Assembly (NCBI GenBank): GCA_965267405.1
Contig: OZ253954.1
Span: forward strand, 2,170,001 to 2,234,000
Direction of reading: 5' to 3'
Length of the DNA: 64,000 nucleotides
DNA from: JAPPOI01 sp028818055
Lineage (GTDB): Bacteria > Pseudomonadota > Alphaproteobacteria > Rhodobacterales > Rhodobacteraceae
A program made the translations under genes and the position numbers. This document shows, piece by piece, positions 26,061 to 35,138 of the stretch (position 1 is the first letter of the stretch; each line of letters begins with the position of its first letter). The notes under the pieces were generated by a model that was not told where the DNA came from, searched no databases, and saw nothing but the letters and a program-made list of their open reading frames with translations.

Positions 26061-27566
26061 TCAATCGATCACTCGGTCTGGCCGCTTCAGGATTGGACGC
26101 AGGAACATCGGAGCGACGAAACCTGCGATCGCTGCGACCCAAAGACCAATAGCGATTGGCGATGACCAAAGGTACGAAATTTCACCGTCGCTGAGGATCA
26201 TGGCACGTCTCAATGCGTCTTCCATGTTCGATCCAAGTAGGATGCCGAGGATGATTGGAACCGTTGGAACCCCGATCTTTCGGAATAGATACCCCATCAC
26301 GCCAAATCCGGTCATGAGAAGCAGATCGAAGTAGCTGCCAGTCAATGAGAAGATCCCGACAAAACTGATCATCATGACGCCCGGCAATAGCAACGCTGGA
26401 GGCACGGCAAGTATGTGCACAAAGAGCTTCACCATTGGAACGTTCATGACCAACAGCACAAAGTTGGCAATCAGGAGCGCGGCGATCAAACCCCAGACAA
26501 CTTCAGGGCGATCCGTAAATAGGGTCGGGCCGGGAGTGATGTTGAGCGTCATGAGCAACGCCAAAAGCACAGCCGTGGTTCCCGAACCCGGAACGCCGAG
26601 CGTCAGCATGGGCACCAACGCGCCGCCTGCTGCCGAGTTGTTGCCGGCTTCGGGCGCCGCGATGCCTCGCGCAACCCCGGTACCAAAACCGCCTTTTTCT
26701 CCCGCGATGGATTTTTCTGACATATAGGCCAGAAACGAACCCAGTGACGCACCTGCGCCCGGTAGGACACCTGCAACGAAGCCGACAACGCTTGATCGAA
26801 GCATTGTGAAGAATGACGAACCCAATTCACGGAACGGGATCGTCACCTTGTCCAGCTTGACGCCAAGCGACGACTCTTTGCCTTGGTTTTCGATGTAAAT
26901 CAGCACTTCAGAAACAGCGAACAGTCCAACAAGAGGAACGAGGAAGTCGATCCCGTCCATCAGGTGAAGATTGCCACCCGTAAACCGTGGCATTCCTGTC
27001 TGGTTGTCCAAGCCGATGGTCGCAATCGCAAGACCAAGCACCGCCGCAAATGCCGCCTTTGCCTGGTTTTTTGAGGCCAAGCCGCCAAGCGTACAAAACG
27101 CCAGCAAATAAAGCGCGAAGTATTCGGCTGGGCCGAATTGATAGGCGACGCGACTGAGAAGCGGTGCCAGCAGCATCAATCCAATGGTTGCAAGGAATGC
27201 GCCAACGAATGATGCGACGCCCGAGATGACCAATGCATCGCCAGCGCGCCCCGCCTTTGCCATCGGATACCCGTCTAATGTCGTCATGAGAGCCGGTTCA
27301 TCGCCCGGAATGTTCAACAAGATCGAGCTGATCCGGCCGCCGTACATGGCGCCGTAGTAAACGCTGGTCAGAAGCACCAATGCTGCTGTGGCGTCCAGCC
27401 CCAAGGTGAACACAAGTGGAATAAGGATCGCCACGCCGTTGGATGGCCCTAGACCGGGCAGCGCCCCGATAATCGTGCCCAGGAAACAGCCGATTACCGC
27501 AAGGAATAACGTATATGGGCTTAAAGCAACGGAGAAGCCGAGCGCGAGGTTAGCAAGAATATCCAT
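26061..27566 (-). CDS. tctA: Tripartite tricarboxylate transporter permease TctA
   Basis: A 501-residue, highly hydrophobic large permease of the TTT family, with about 12 membrane segments. Family motifs are present: GALPGLGPSNGVAIL, YGGRISSILLNIPGD and FVAGVLPGAGASLGSFLAY. It works with TctB and the periplasmic TctC. The gene is 2 bases from tctB and one base from the AtuA-like gene, so the transporter and enzymes are coexpressed. Family substrates are citrate and other carboxylates; the symbol denotes family, not proven substrate. Confidence 0.93.
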   Translation of the reverse strand: MDILANLALGFSVALSPYTLFLAVIGCFLGTIIGALPGLGPSNGVAILIPLVFTLGLDATAALVLLTSVYYGAMYGGRISSILLNIPGDEPALMTTLDGYPMAKAGRAGDALVISGVASFVGAFLATIGLMLLAPLLSRVAYQFGPAEYFALYLLAFCTLGGLASKNQAKAAFAAVLGLAIATIGLDNQTGMPRFTGGNLHLMDGIDFLVPLVGLFAVSEVLIYIENQGKESSLGVKLDKVTIPFRELGSSFFTMLRSSVVGFVAGVLPGAGASLGSFLAYMSEKSIAGEKGGFGTGVARGIAAPEAGNNSAAGGALVPMLTLGVPGSGTTAVLLALLMTLNITPGPTLFTDRPEVVWGLIAALLIANFVLLVMNVPMVKLFVHILAVPPALLLPGVMMISFVGIFSLTGSYFDLLLMTGFGVMGYLFRKIGVPTVPIILGILLGSNMEDALRRAMILSDGEISYLWSSPIAIGLWVAAIAGFVAPMFLRPILKRPDRVID

Positions 27567-27568
27567 AC

Positions 27569-28015
27569 TTAGCCTCCCCAGCCTTTCGGGATGGCCTGAA
27601 GAGTTTCAAGCCCAAGTCCGTACCTGAATAGAACGTAAAGACCTACTGAAAGCCCAATGCCGGCGAGGACGTTAAACACGATCCTCGGCGTAATCAGGAA
27701 ACTGAGAAGGCCAGCCGCAATAAAGGTCGGCAAAAGGAAACCAAGTGGTTTCAGCGCGTATGCGTATGCAATCATCGCGACAACCGCGATTGCCAGTTTT
27801 AGCAGGGCACTTGGCTGAGGCCATTCGGCCTCGTCATCAGGCTTCAGAACCATCACCGCGCCGCAAAGTACGGCCACGATACCCAGTCCGATAGGAAATG
27901 ATTTTGACCCCATTGGGTCTGAGAGAAAGCTGGTCTGAAGCTGGAGGGCGCTCGCTATATACGCGAGCGCCGCCAGGATCACGACCAGTCCGAAGACACG
28001 GTCCGATCGCAACAT
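27569..28015 (-). CDS. tctB: Tripartite tricarboxylate transporter small permease TctB
   Basis: A 148-residue membrane protein with four hydrophobic segments (about 7-23, 37-55, 73-90, 95-140), the usual TctB size and layout. The segment LKPLGFLLPTFIAAGLLSFLI fits the family. It lies between tctC and tctA with gaps of 12 and 2 bases. Confidence 0.88.
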   Translation of the reverse strand: MLRSDRVFGLVVILAALAYIASALQLQTSFLSDPMGSKSFPIGLGIVAVLCGAVMVLKPDDEAEWPQPSALLKLAIAVVAMIAYAYALKPLGFLLPTFIAAGLLSFLITPRIVFNVLAGIGLSVGLYVLFRYGLGLETLQAIPKGWGG

Positions 28016-28027
28016 ATTATCAACGCC

Positions 28028-28981
28028 TTACTGAATGACGCCGATTTCGCGCGACAGAGCTTCGGTATCGGCGATCACGCCATCAACCCAGCTCTGGAAG
28101 TCGCCACCGACTTTGGTGAATGGAGCCAGTCCATTTGCGGCCATAGCTTCTTTCCACTCGTCGCTTTCAGCAACGGCAGCCAGCTTCGCGCCCCACTCTT
28201 CAAAGCGCTCATCCGAGATGCCTTTTGGCACGTACAGTCCACGCCAGTTCACGGCAACTGTCTGGTATCCTTGCTCAACAGCTGTTGGGATATCCTCAAA
28301 GCCAGGTACGCGGTCTTCTGTCAGAACTGCGAGTGCCTTGACTTCGCCAGACTGAAGGAAGCCAACGATTTCAGACATGTCGCCTGTCATACCGGTGGTG
28401 AAGCCACCAATGGTCTGCGTGATCGCGTCAGCACCACCATCAACGCCGATGTATTTGATCGAGCGAATGTCTTCGATGCCTGCTTCTTTCGCCAGCATCA
28501 AAACTTTCAGGTGGTCGAAACCGCCAGCAGCGGAGCCGCCAGCGAACGAAACGTCATCGCCGCCCTTGATCGCGTTCATAAGATCATCCAGCGAATTCAG
28601 TGGGCTGTCAGCAGCCACAACGATAACGCCTGGGTCAGCACCGATCGCACCAACGAAGCGAACCTGGTCTGCAGTCGCACCACCGTAGGCGTTTTGAGCC
28701 AGACGAGTTGCGGTCGCCTGCGACGCTGCAACGATCAGATCAGGGTCGTCGTTACGCTCGTTTACGACTTCGGCAAACGCGAGACCGCCGCCACCGCCAG
28801 CTTTGTTGGTGACTTGAACAGGGCTGTCGACCTGGCCGATGTCGTAAAGAATTTTACCGATCTGGCGGCATGTGAAGTCCCAGCCACCGCCGGGGTTGGC
28901 TGGTGCGATGCACTCGGCGGCAGAAACCGCGCCGGCAGCAACAGTGAATACGGCCGCAAGGCCGATGTTCCGAAGTTTCAT
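28028..28981 (-). CDS. tctC: Tripartite tricarboxylate transporter binding protein TctC
   Basis: A 317-residue periplasmic binding protein. The start MKLRNIGLAAVFTVAAGAVSAAE gives a signal peptide and has GGAGGAA upstream; an in-frame start 13 codons earlier spans that ribosome site. The mature protein starts with CIAPANPGGGWDFTCRQIG, the TctC PGGGxD motif that contacts carboxylates. It is first in the operon and divergent from the response regulator across 95 bases. Confidence 0.92.
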   Translation of the reverse strand: MKLRNIGLAAVFTVAAGAVSAAECIAPANPGGGWDFTCRQIGKILYDIGQVDSPVQVTNKAGGGGGLAFAEVVNERNDDPDLIVAASQATATRLAQNAYGGATADQVRFVGAIGADPGVIVVAADSPLNSLDDLMNAIKGGDDVSFAGGSAAGGFDHLKVLMLAKEAGIEDIRSIKYIGVDGGADAITQTIGGFTTGMTGDMSEIVGFLQSGEVKALAVLTEDRVPGFEDIPTAVEQGYQTVAVNWRGLYVPKGISDERFEEWGAKLAAVAESDEWKEAMAANGLAPFTKVGGDFQSWVDGVIADTEALSREIGVIQ

Positions 28982-29040
28982 GAATTCCTCCCATTTGACT
29001 TGGCGGTTTTCTCCGCTCATGTTCTTGAAGCCTATGGACC

Positions 29041-29056
29041 TGACACAAACCTGTCA
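29041..29056. promoter_or_regulatory. Short inverted repeat between tctC and response regulator
   Basis: TGACA and TGTCA are separated by 6 bases in the 95-base divergent region. The site is short and could occur by chance, but it sits where a TctD-type regulator would bind. Confidence 0.3.
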
Positions 29057-29076
29057 CGCGCGAAGATTCTCTGAAT

Positions 29077-29745
29077 ATGCGGTTCCTTCTGATTGAAGAT
29101 AACGAAAGTCTCGCTTCGGCGGTGGTTGAGCGGCTGAATCTTGACGGTCATGCCGTTGACCATGCGGCGACGCTTGATGGCGCGCGCGATTGTATCGCAG
29201 CTGCCGATTATGACCTTATTTTATTGGACATTATGCTTCCCGATGGTGACGGGCGCGTGTTTCTTGAAGAGCATCGAGAAGCGCAAAAAAGCACCCCCAT
29301 CATTGTGACAACGGCTCGATCAGCGGTATCGGATCGCGTTGGTCTTCTGGACCTTGGCGCAGACGACTACATTACCAAACCATTCGACTTTTCCGAGCTT
29401 GAAGCGCGTTGCAGAGCTGTACTTCGTCGCCGGGGAGGGGTGGCATCCAACGCGGTTTCCTTTGCTGATGCCGAGCTTGATTCGACCGCAGGTGAGCTAC
29501 GGATTGGCGGTGAAGGGCGTAGTCTTCGCAACCGAGAGCTTAGGCTTCTCGAGATTTTTTTCGCATCTCCAGGACAGGTTTTCTCCAAATCACACCTTAT
29601 GGATCGTCTGTTTTCTTTTTCGGACGAAGTGAACGAAAACGCGATCGAGGTTTATGTCGGGCGCATTCGCAAGCGGCTTGAGGGGTCAACTGCAAGGATT
29701 GAAACGGTTCGAGGGCTTGGTTACCGACTGGTGGCGCGACAATGA
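29077..29745 (+). CDS. Response regulator, TctD/OmpR type
   Basis: A 222-residue two-component regulator. The receiver domain has the acidic pair E7-D8, phosphoacceptor D51 (LLDIMLPDGDG) and K101 (ITKPFD). The C-terminal winged helix (about 130-220) ends with ENAIEVYVGRIRKRL and GLGYRLV. It is divergent from tctC and overlaps the histidine kinase gene by ATGA. It probably activates the TctCBA operon in response to the transported acid, as TctD does for citrate transport. Confidence 0.93.
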   Translation: MRFLLIEDNESLASAVVERLNLDGHAVDHAATLDGARDCIAAADYDLILLDIMLPDGDGRVFLEEHREAQKSTPIIVTTARSAVSDRVGLLDLGADDYITKPFDFSELEARCRAVLRRRGGVASNAVSFADAELDSTAGELRIGGEGRSLRNRELRLLEIFFASPGQVFSKSHLMDRLFSFSDEVNENAIEVYVGRIRKRLEGSTARIETVRGLGYRLVARQ

Positions 29746-31124
29746 CCGTTCGAAGCCAACAAGGTTCTATTCGCCGGCGGTTATTCATTCAGCTTGCTGC
29801 GATTGCTGCGCTTTTATCCATTCTCTTGTTTCTTGTTGTTCGTGGACTTGCGGGATCAGCAGCCGAAGCGACCCAAGATGGCATCTTAGCGGCCTCGGCT
29901 ACCTCGATTGCAGACGCGCTCCGAGCAGAAGGAGGAAGCGTAACACTGGACCTTCCATATTCAGCACTTTCAATGTTGGGGTCAGTAAATCAGGACCGGG
30001 TATTCTATAGCGTTGTCGCGGAAGGCGAGACGCTCACAGGGTACTCGGATTTGCCAGAACCAAGGCCGCTTCCGACACTGTCCTCGAACACGTTCCAGAC
30101 GTTCGACTACCGGGGTGAAGAGGTCCGAATGGTTTCCGTCACCCGATCAGTAAGTACTGGTGTCGAACCGGTAAATGTCTTGATCTCTGTTGCGCAAACG
30201 CGCGAGGGGTTGGCGGCGGTCACCCAACGAATAACTACGTTTGCAACAGCGGCAGGTGTTGGCTTCTTTCTTGTTGCAACAGCACTTAGCCTATGGGCTG
30301 CGCAGACTGCCTTGGCGCCTGTCAACGCAATGGCAAGCGCTGTGACCCGTCGTGGACCGGCTGATCTCCGTCCGCTGACGACTGAAGCACCAACAGAGCT
30401 CCAACCGGTTGTCGAGGCGCTGAACTCGTTCATTGCGCGTTTGCGCGCATCACTTCAGCGGTCCGAAGACCTGATTGTTGAAGCGGCACACCGCGTGCGC
30501 ACACCTCTTGCGACCGTGCGCGCGAAGGCAGAGGTGACCCACCGCAAGCTTCAAAAGCCGGAGCATCGGCAAACCATGCGAGAAATGATACGTGCAATTG
30601 ACGAAAGCAGTCGTTCTGCTGGTCAGTTGTTGGACCATGCGATGGTTACCTTTCGCAGCGATCATCTTGAACCAGAGAACTTGGAGCTATCGGAAATTCT
30701 TCGTGAAACGATTTCCCGTCTGGAGCCAACGGCCGAGCTGAAGGACGTGGGCATTGAATGCAACTACCCAGCCGCTCCAGTTCCGTTTCGTGGCGACTGG
30801 CTTTTGTTGCAAAGTGCGATGGTGAATATCCTAGACAACGCGATCAAGTATTCACCCGAAGACAGCAGCGTTCATGTAGAACTGACCAACGGCGAAAGCA
30901 TCCGAATATCGGTGACGGATCAGGGGCGAGGGTTTGGAGAAACCGATCTTAATAGTCTCAAGTCCAGATTCACGCGTGGTTCGAATGTCTCTGACATTGT
31001 CGGGTCCGGCTTGGGTTTGACCATCGCCGATGACGTGGCTCGCGCCCACGGCGGATACCTTGAAATTACTTCCAATCAGAAAGGACAGGGCGCATGCGTT
31101 TCGCTTGTATTCTCGCCGCAATAG
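29742..31124 (+). CDS. Sensor histidine kinase, TctE type
   Basis: A 460-residue membrane kinase. Membrane segments lie near residues 13-33 and 168-190, flanking a periplasmic sensor region; a HAMP-like linker follows. The H box AHRVRTPLA has the phosphorylated His near residue 250. N box NILDNAIKYSP, G1 DQGRGFGE and G2 GSGLGLTI are complete. It pairs with the upstream response regulator (4-base overlap) and overlaps the next gene by 31 bases. Confidence 0.92.
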   Translation: MTVRSQQGSIRRRLFIQLAAIAALLSILLFLVVRGLAGSAAEATQDGILAASATSIADALRAEGGSVTLDLPYSALSMLGSVNQDRVFYSVVAEGETLTGYSDLPEPRPLPTLSSNTFQTFDYRGEEVRMVSVTRSVSTGVEPVNVLISVAQTREGLAAVTQRITTFATAAGVGFFLVATALSLWAAQTALAPVNAMASAVTRRGPADLRPLTTEAPTELQPVVEALNSFIARLRASLQRSEDLIVEAAHRVRTPLATVRAKAEVTHRKLQKPEHRQTMREMIRAIDESSRSAGQLLDHAMVTFRSDHLEPENLELSEILRETISRLEPTAELKDVGIECNYPAAPVPFRGDWLLLQSAMVNILDNAIKYSPEDSSVHVELTNGESIRISVTDQGRGFGETDLNSLKSRFTRGSNVSDIVGSGLGLTIADDVARAHGGYLEITSNQKGQGACVSLVFSPQ

Positions 31125-32134
31125 GCACTGTCCTATTGTCCGGCGTCAGTCTCGCGCAAGGTTTCGAGATTGAAGAACGGGTTGTCTACGACGCCACCCA
31201 GGGTGACGCCGAAATTCAGGTGCTTTCCACAGCCGACCGGGCTGTGTTTGAACCCATCTTGTTGGCATTTCAGGCAGAAAATCCCTCAATAACAATCGAC
31301 TACACAATTGCCAGCACTCGTGAAGTTATGAAGGCGGTTGAAGGCGGCGACGCTCAGTTCGACTTAATCATCTCCTCTGCGATGGATCTTCAAACCAAAT
31401 TGGCGAACGATGGTTTCGCCCAGACACACAGGTCAGACGCCACTCTGCAAATGCCAGATTGGGCCAGATGGCGAGATCAGATTTTCGCTTTCACCCAGGA
31501 ACCTGCGGTTCTCATTGTCTCGAAGTCAGCCTTTCCAAATGGCAACGTGCCGACGTCGCGCGAGGCATTGATCGCATTACTGCGAGACGAACCCGAAAGG
31601 TTTCTGGGGCGCGTTGGAACATACGATGTTCGAACATCTGGGTTCGGGTACCTGATGGCGACCCAGGATGCGCGCATGTCTGAAAGCTTCTGGCGGTTGC
31701 TGGAAGTCATGGGACGACTGGAGCCACGTTTGTACTGCTGCTCGGGTGCAATGATCCAGGACATCAGATCGGGAAAACTTGCGCTCGCATACAACGTTCT
31801 TGGGTCGTATGCCGCCGGAGAGCTGGCCCGAACGGGTGGCTTTGAGATCGTCGTGATGGAAGACTTTGCCAACGTCATGTTGCGCACCGCCCTGATCGCA
31901 TCAAACGCAAAGAACGTCGACGAGGCCAAGATCATGATCGATTTTCTGGTGAGTCTGGATAGCCGCCCCGATCTAATCGAGGCGTCAGGTTTGCCGGCGC
32001 TTGATGCCGACCAGCTGGCCGAAAATGCGGCTTTGCGACCTATTCGACTTGGTCCTGGTCTCTTGGTTTTTCTAGATCGATTGAAACGTCAAAGCTTTCT
32101 GAGAAGCTGGGAAGCGTCAATCACTCAGAACTAG
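31094..32134 (+). CDS. Periplasmic solute-binding protein in the two-component operon
   Basis: A 346-residue protein with a signal peptide (MRFACILAAIGTVLLSGVSLAQ) and an iron/AfuA-type extracellular binding fold: VLSTADRAVFEPILLAFQ, FDLIISSAMDLQ, LALAYNVLGSYA. It starts inside the kinase gene (31-base overlap, AAGGACAGGG upstream), so the three genes are coupled. No transporter permease accompanies it. It may be a periplasmic sensor that presents ligand to the kinase. Its 3' end overlaps the convergent citryl-CoA-lyase-like gene by 14 bases. Confidence 0.82.
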   Translation: MRFACILAAIGTVLLSGVSLAQGFEIEERVVYDATQGDAEIQVLSTADRAVFEPILLAFQAENPSITIDYTIASTREVMKAVEGGDAQFDLIISSAMDLQTKLANDGFAQTHRSDATLQMPDWARWRDQIFAFTQEPAVLIVSKSAFPNGNVPTSREALIALLRDEPERFLGRVGTYDVRTSGFGYLMATQDARMSESFWRLLEVMGRLEPRLYCCSGAMIQDIRSGKLALAYNVLGSYAAGELARTGGFEIVVMEDFANVMLRTALIASNAKNVDEAKIMIDFLVSLDSRPDLIEASGLPALDADQLAENAALRPIRLGPGLLVFLDRLKRQSFLRSWEASITQN

Positions 32135-32903
32135 AGTTGCCACCCCCGGTATACGTCCAGCGATACTTTGGCGGAGTGGGGCCTTTGTTTCTGCCTCCTT
32201 GTTGTTGCTGTTCCCAAGCATGGGCCAGTATCCCAACCGAACGCGAAAGGCAGAAAAGACCGCGAGCCAATGCGGGTGCGAAACCCAACTCCGCATAGAT
32301 AACGGCAGTTGCGCCGTCGATGTTCATTGGAACTGGTTTTCCCGAAAGATCAGAGAGATGGCTTTCCACATCTTCGGCGATTGTTGCGAAACGCCCATCG
32401 CAGACGCCGTCCCCCGCCGCATCTCTGACGACCTTCATCAGTCTGGGTGCTCTAGGGTCAGTGGGCTTATGGAAGCGGTGCCCAAATCCGGGAACGTACT
32501 TGCCGTTTGTCTCGCGCCAGTCGGCAACCGTTGATGGCAAGTTTCCGGAGGCGTCAATCATGGTGAATAACTCTAGGGCCTGTTCTCCGGCGCCGCCGTG
32601 AACATCATCCAGCATGTTGACCGCGCTCGCCATCGCCTGATTGAGCGATGCGCCACATGTCACAGCCATACGCGCGGTGGCAATCGATGGTGCTTGCGGT
32701 CCGTGGTCGACAGCGGCAACAAGCGCTGCTTCCAGTAACTTCGCCTGACCAATGCTAGGAACGTCGCCTCTTACCATCAGCCAGACCATCTGTGGGAAGG
32801 ACAACTCTCCTATCAACGATTGAATGGGATGGCCGCGAATGTCGATCCGACCGGGTTCCATGTCGATAATTGAGGTGCTCCACCAGTCGGCGACATCGCT
32901 CAT
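32121..32903 (-). CDS. Citryl-CoA lyase-like protein (citrate synthase fold)
   Basis: A 260-residue protein, the size of stand-alone citryl-CoA lyases and shorter than citrate synthase (about 430). Active-site residues of the fold are kept: H102 (DVHGGAGEQ), H142 (PGFGHRFHK) and D196 (NIDGATAVIYAELG). It likely cleaves a beta-hydroxyacyl-CoA into a keto acid and acetyl-CoA or an analogue. It overlaps the CoA-transferase by ATGA, giving a natural pair: CoA activation then C-C cleavage. It is the last gene of a minus-strand run that starts at 39386. Confidence 0.83.
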   Translation of the reverse strand: MSDVADWWSTSIIDMEPGRIDIRGHPIQSLIGELSFPQMVWLMVRGDVPSIGQAKLLEAALVAAVDHGPQAPSIATARMAVTCGASLNQAMASAVNMLDDVHGGAGEQALELFTMIDASGNLPSTVADWRETNGKYVPGFGHRFHKPTDPRAPRLMKVVRDAAGDGVCDGRFATIAEDVESHLSDLSGKPVPMNIDGATAVIYAELGFAPALARGLFCLSRSVGILAHAWEQQQQGGRNKGPTPPKYRWTYTGGGNSSSE

Positions 32904-34087
32904 ATGACATTCCTTGTTCTTAAATCGGCAATTTCATTTTCTGTGAACCCAAGTTCCTGCAGAACGTCCAATGTATCCTGGCCGAGTTCCGGAGGCGGAT
33001 CGTCGACAGTCAACGGTGAGCTGTCAATTTTCATACCGGTGCGAAACACCGAGATGTCGCGACCGTTTTCAAGTTGAAAATCAGCAATCTGCCCAGCATT
33101 CCGAGCGGATTTCAACGCGTCGGGCAGCGACAGTATCCTGCCCGCTGGAACGCCCAAGGCGTTCAGTTCTGTTTCCCATTCAAAGGCAGTTCTTTTTTTA
33201 AGCTTCGCTTCGATCGCGGCATTCAACGCATGCCGGTTTTCCTTTCGCGCCAAGCGGGTTTCAAATCGCGGATCATCGAGCATGTCTGTCAAATCTAAAT
33301 GATCTGCCAGTGTCTCCCATTGTTCTTGTTTGTTGGCAGCAATGTTGATCGGACCATCTGCGCATTCGTAAGCTGCTGAGGGAGCTGACGTTAGGTTCTC
33401 ATTTCCGGCAGGTTTCGCCTCCACACCAGCAATCAGATAGTTCGAAACTGCCCAGCCCATAGTCGCCATAAGCGCGTCGCGCATTGAAATATCGATGATG
33501 CACCCCCGGGGGCTCGCATTCAAAGCTGCGGAAATTGCCAGAGCAGCGGTCAATCCTCCTGCAGTGTCCGCGATGGGCCATCCTGCACGAAGCGGACCGG
33601 CTCCGGATTCACCGGTAATGGCCATGGCTCCCGAGATTCCTTGAACAATTTGGTCATATGCCGGTCGGAGCCGCATCTCATCTTCTTGGCCAAATCCGGA
33701 TATCGCGCAGTAGATTAGCCGGGGGTTTTCTGCGCGGAGTGTCTTTGCGCCCAAACCAAGACGGTCCATCACGCCGGGTCTGAAATTTTCGACCAGAACA
33801 TCTGATGTGCCGAGCAACTTCCGGAAAATCGACTTTCCGTCCTGGGACTTCAAATTCAACGTCACCGAGCGCTTGCCCGGATTTGGCGCAAGAAACGAAA
33901 CTCCCATATTTTGCTCGGACAGTTCTTCGTCTTGGCCAAGTTGTCTGGCGAGATCACCACTTTCGGGGATTTCGACCTTTATGACCTCTGCTCCGAGATG
34001 TGCGAGTTGATGGCAACAGAAAGGTCCCGCCAAGACGTTGGTTAAATCCAGAACCCGGACACCTGCCAATGGCTTTGACGGCTCCAA
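32900..34087 (-). CDS. Class III (CaiB/BaiF/Frc family) CoA-transferase
   Basis: A 395-residue enzyme that moves CoA between carboxylic acids. It opens LAGVRVLDLTNVLAGPFCC and shows VLVENFRPGVMDRLGLG; the catalytic Asp is D174 in GWPIADTAGGLT. The start is a TTG with a strong AGGGGG site about 7 bases upstream, which settles the choice. It lies only 26 bases after the SnoaL-like gene at 34114 and overlaps the lyase-like gene, so it likely belongs to the same transcript. Confidence 0.9.
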   Translation of the reverse strand: MEPSKPLAGVRVLDLTNVLAGPFCCHQLAHLGAEVIKVEIPESGDLARQLGQDEELSEQNMGVSFLAPNPGKRSVTLNLKSQDGKSIFRKLLGTSDVLVENFRPGVMDRLGLGAKTLRAENPRLIYCAISGFGQEDEMRLRPAYDQIVQGISGAMAITGESGAGPLRAGWPIADTAGGLTAALAISAALNASPRGCIIDISMRDALMATMGWAVSNYLIAGVEAKPAGNENLTSAPSAAYECADGPINIAANKQEQWETLADHLDLTDMLDDPRFETRLARKENRHALNAAIEAKLKKRTAFEWETELNALGVPAGRILSLPDALKSARNAGQIADFQLENGRDISVFRTGMKIDSSPLTVDDPPPELGQDTLDVLQELGFTENEIADLRTRNVI

Positions 34088-34113
34088 TCTATTTCCCCCT
34101 GTTCGTGCGGCCT

Positions 34114-35136
34114 CTAGGTCTCCATGCTATCGATTTGCTCGAGAAGATCGATACCTTGCTGTCTTAGGAAATGCAGGATGTCGATGAATATCCAATTTTC
34201 GGCAAGTTTGGCTCCGTCGCGCCTGTACATATCTATGACGCGCATGTCGCCGATAGTTCCGGATGGAAGACCAAGATAGCCACCAAGCGATGTCAACGTC
34301 AGGTTCGGCCAACCAAAGAAGCCGCCGTAATTCCCCTCAGCCATTTTGCAGATGTGGCCGTTGAACTTTCTATTGGTCAATTGCGTACGGAATGGCCGTT
34401 GGTGCTGCTCGATATATCGATCGATTGTGTAGGTGGCCCCAATACCCTCGGGGCCCCACCAAAGCATGTCTTCGTGCCAACACCGTTTGAGTTCATCTTG
34501 AGGTGTCGCATCCGCGGGTTGTGAGTCTGGTCCAGTGTTTGAGTTTGCCGCGATGTCTCCGATCATTCTGTTGATGAGTTCGAGCGTCACCTCACCTTCG
34601 TTCGCTGGTTGGTCCTCGAACAAAAGTCCATCATGGGTCAAAGGCCCGGGTTGAATCACGTGAGCACCACGTTGTTCGGGAAACGGGTTCAAGCCAGCTT
34701 GGCGCATTAAGTGGACGAGGTCGAAGAAGAACGCGGTTTCCACGATTTTTCCGTCTTCAATTCGATTGAATTCGGCGTAGCGCAGCATCGCGATCTTGCC
34801 GGTTGCTGGAATGCCAAACAATGGCGCGTCGAACAAACCCATCAAGTGACCCATCGAGGAGACCCAAGTGCTTTGAAAGCCGTCAATTTGGTTCCGACCA
34901 GCAAAAAAGATGTCCTGTCTGCGTTGAACGGAAGAGAAAGCCGTCAAGAAAGGATGCCAGAATGCCTGAGCTACCTCTCTTGCGCCCGTCTGTTCGTTGC
35001 AGGGATGAAATCCTCGCCAAATCCAGTCCGGTGACGTGAATTCTGAAAGCACTTGCTCGACAGACTCGGTCGTGCCGTTGGCAAGCGCCTCAAAGTAATC
35101 CAGGACCAGTTGTTTCTCGGATTGAAACTCAATCAC
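34114..35136 (-). CDS. Double SnoaL-like domain protein (ester cyclase type), A
   Basis: A 340-residue protein with two SnoaL/NTF2-like domains, about residues 1-150 and 180-335. Domain 1 contains PLFGIPATGKIAMLRYAEFNRIEDGKI; domain 2 contains WHEDMLWWGP and YRRDGAKLAENWIFIDI. The fold serves as aldol cyclase, isomerase, dehydratase or hydrolase. The start is GTG with AAGGA 9 bases upstream. It follows a second double-domain protein by 2 bases. HED-W and GIPATGK motifs are shared with other SnoaL proteins of this locus. Confidence 0.8.
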   Translation of the reverse strand: MIEFQSEKQLVLDYFEALANGTTESVEQVLSEFTSPDWIWRGFHPCNEQTGAREVAQAFWHPFLTAFSSVQRRQDIFFAGRNQIDGFQSTWVSSMGHLMGLFDAPLFGIPATGKIAMLRYAEFNRIEDGKIVETAFFFDLVHLMRQAGLNPFPEQRGAHVIQPGPLTHDGLLFEDQPANEGEVTLELINRMIGDIAANSNTGPDSQPADATPQDELKRCWHEDMLWWGPEGIGATYTIDRYIEQHQRPFRTQLTNRKFNGHICKMAEGNYGGFFGWPNLTLTSLGGYLGLPSGTIGDMRVIDMYRRDGAKLAENWIFIDILHFLRQQGIDLLEQIDSMET

Positions 35137-35138
35137 TC

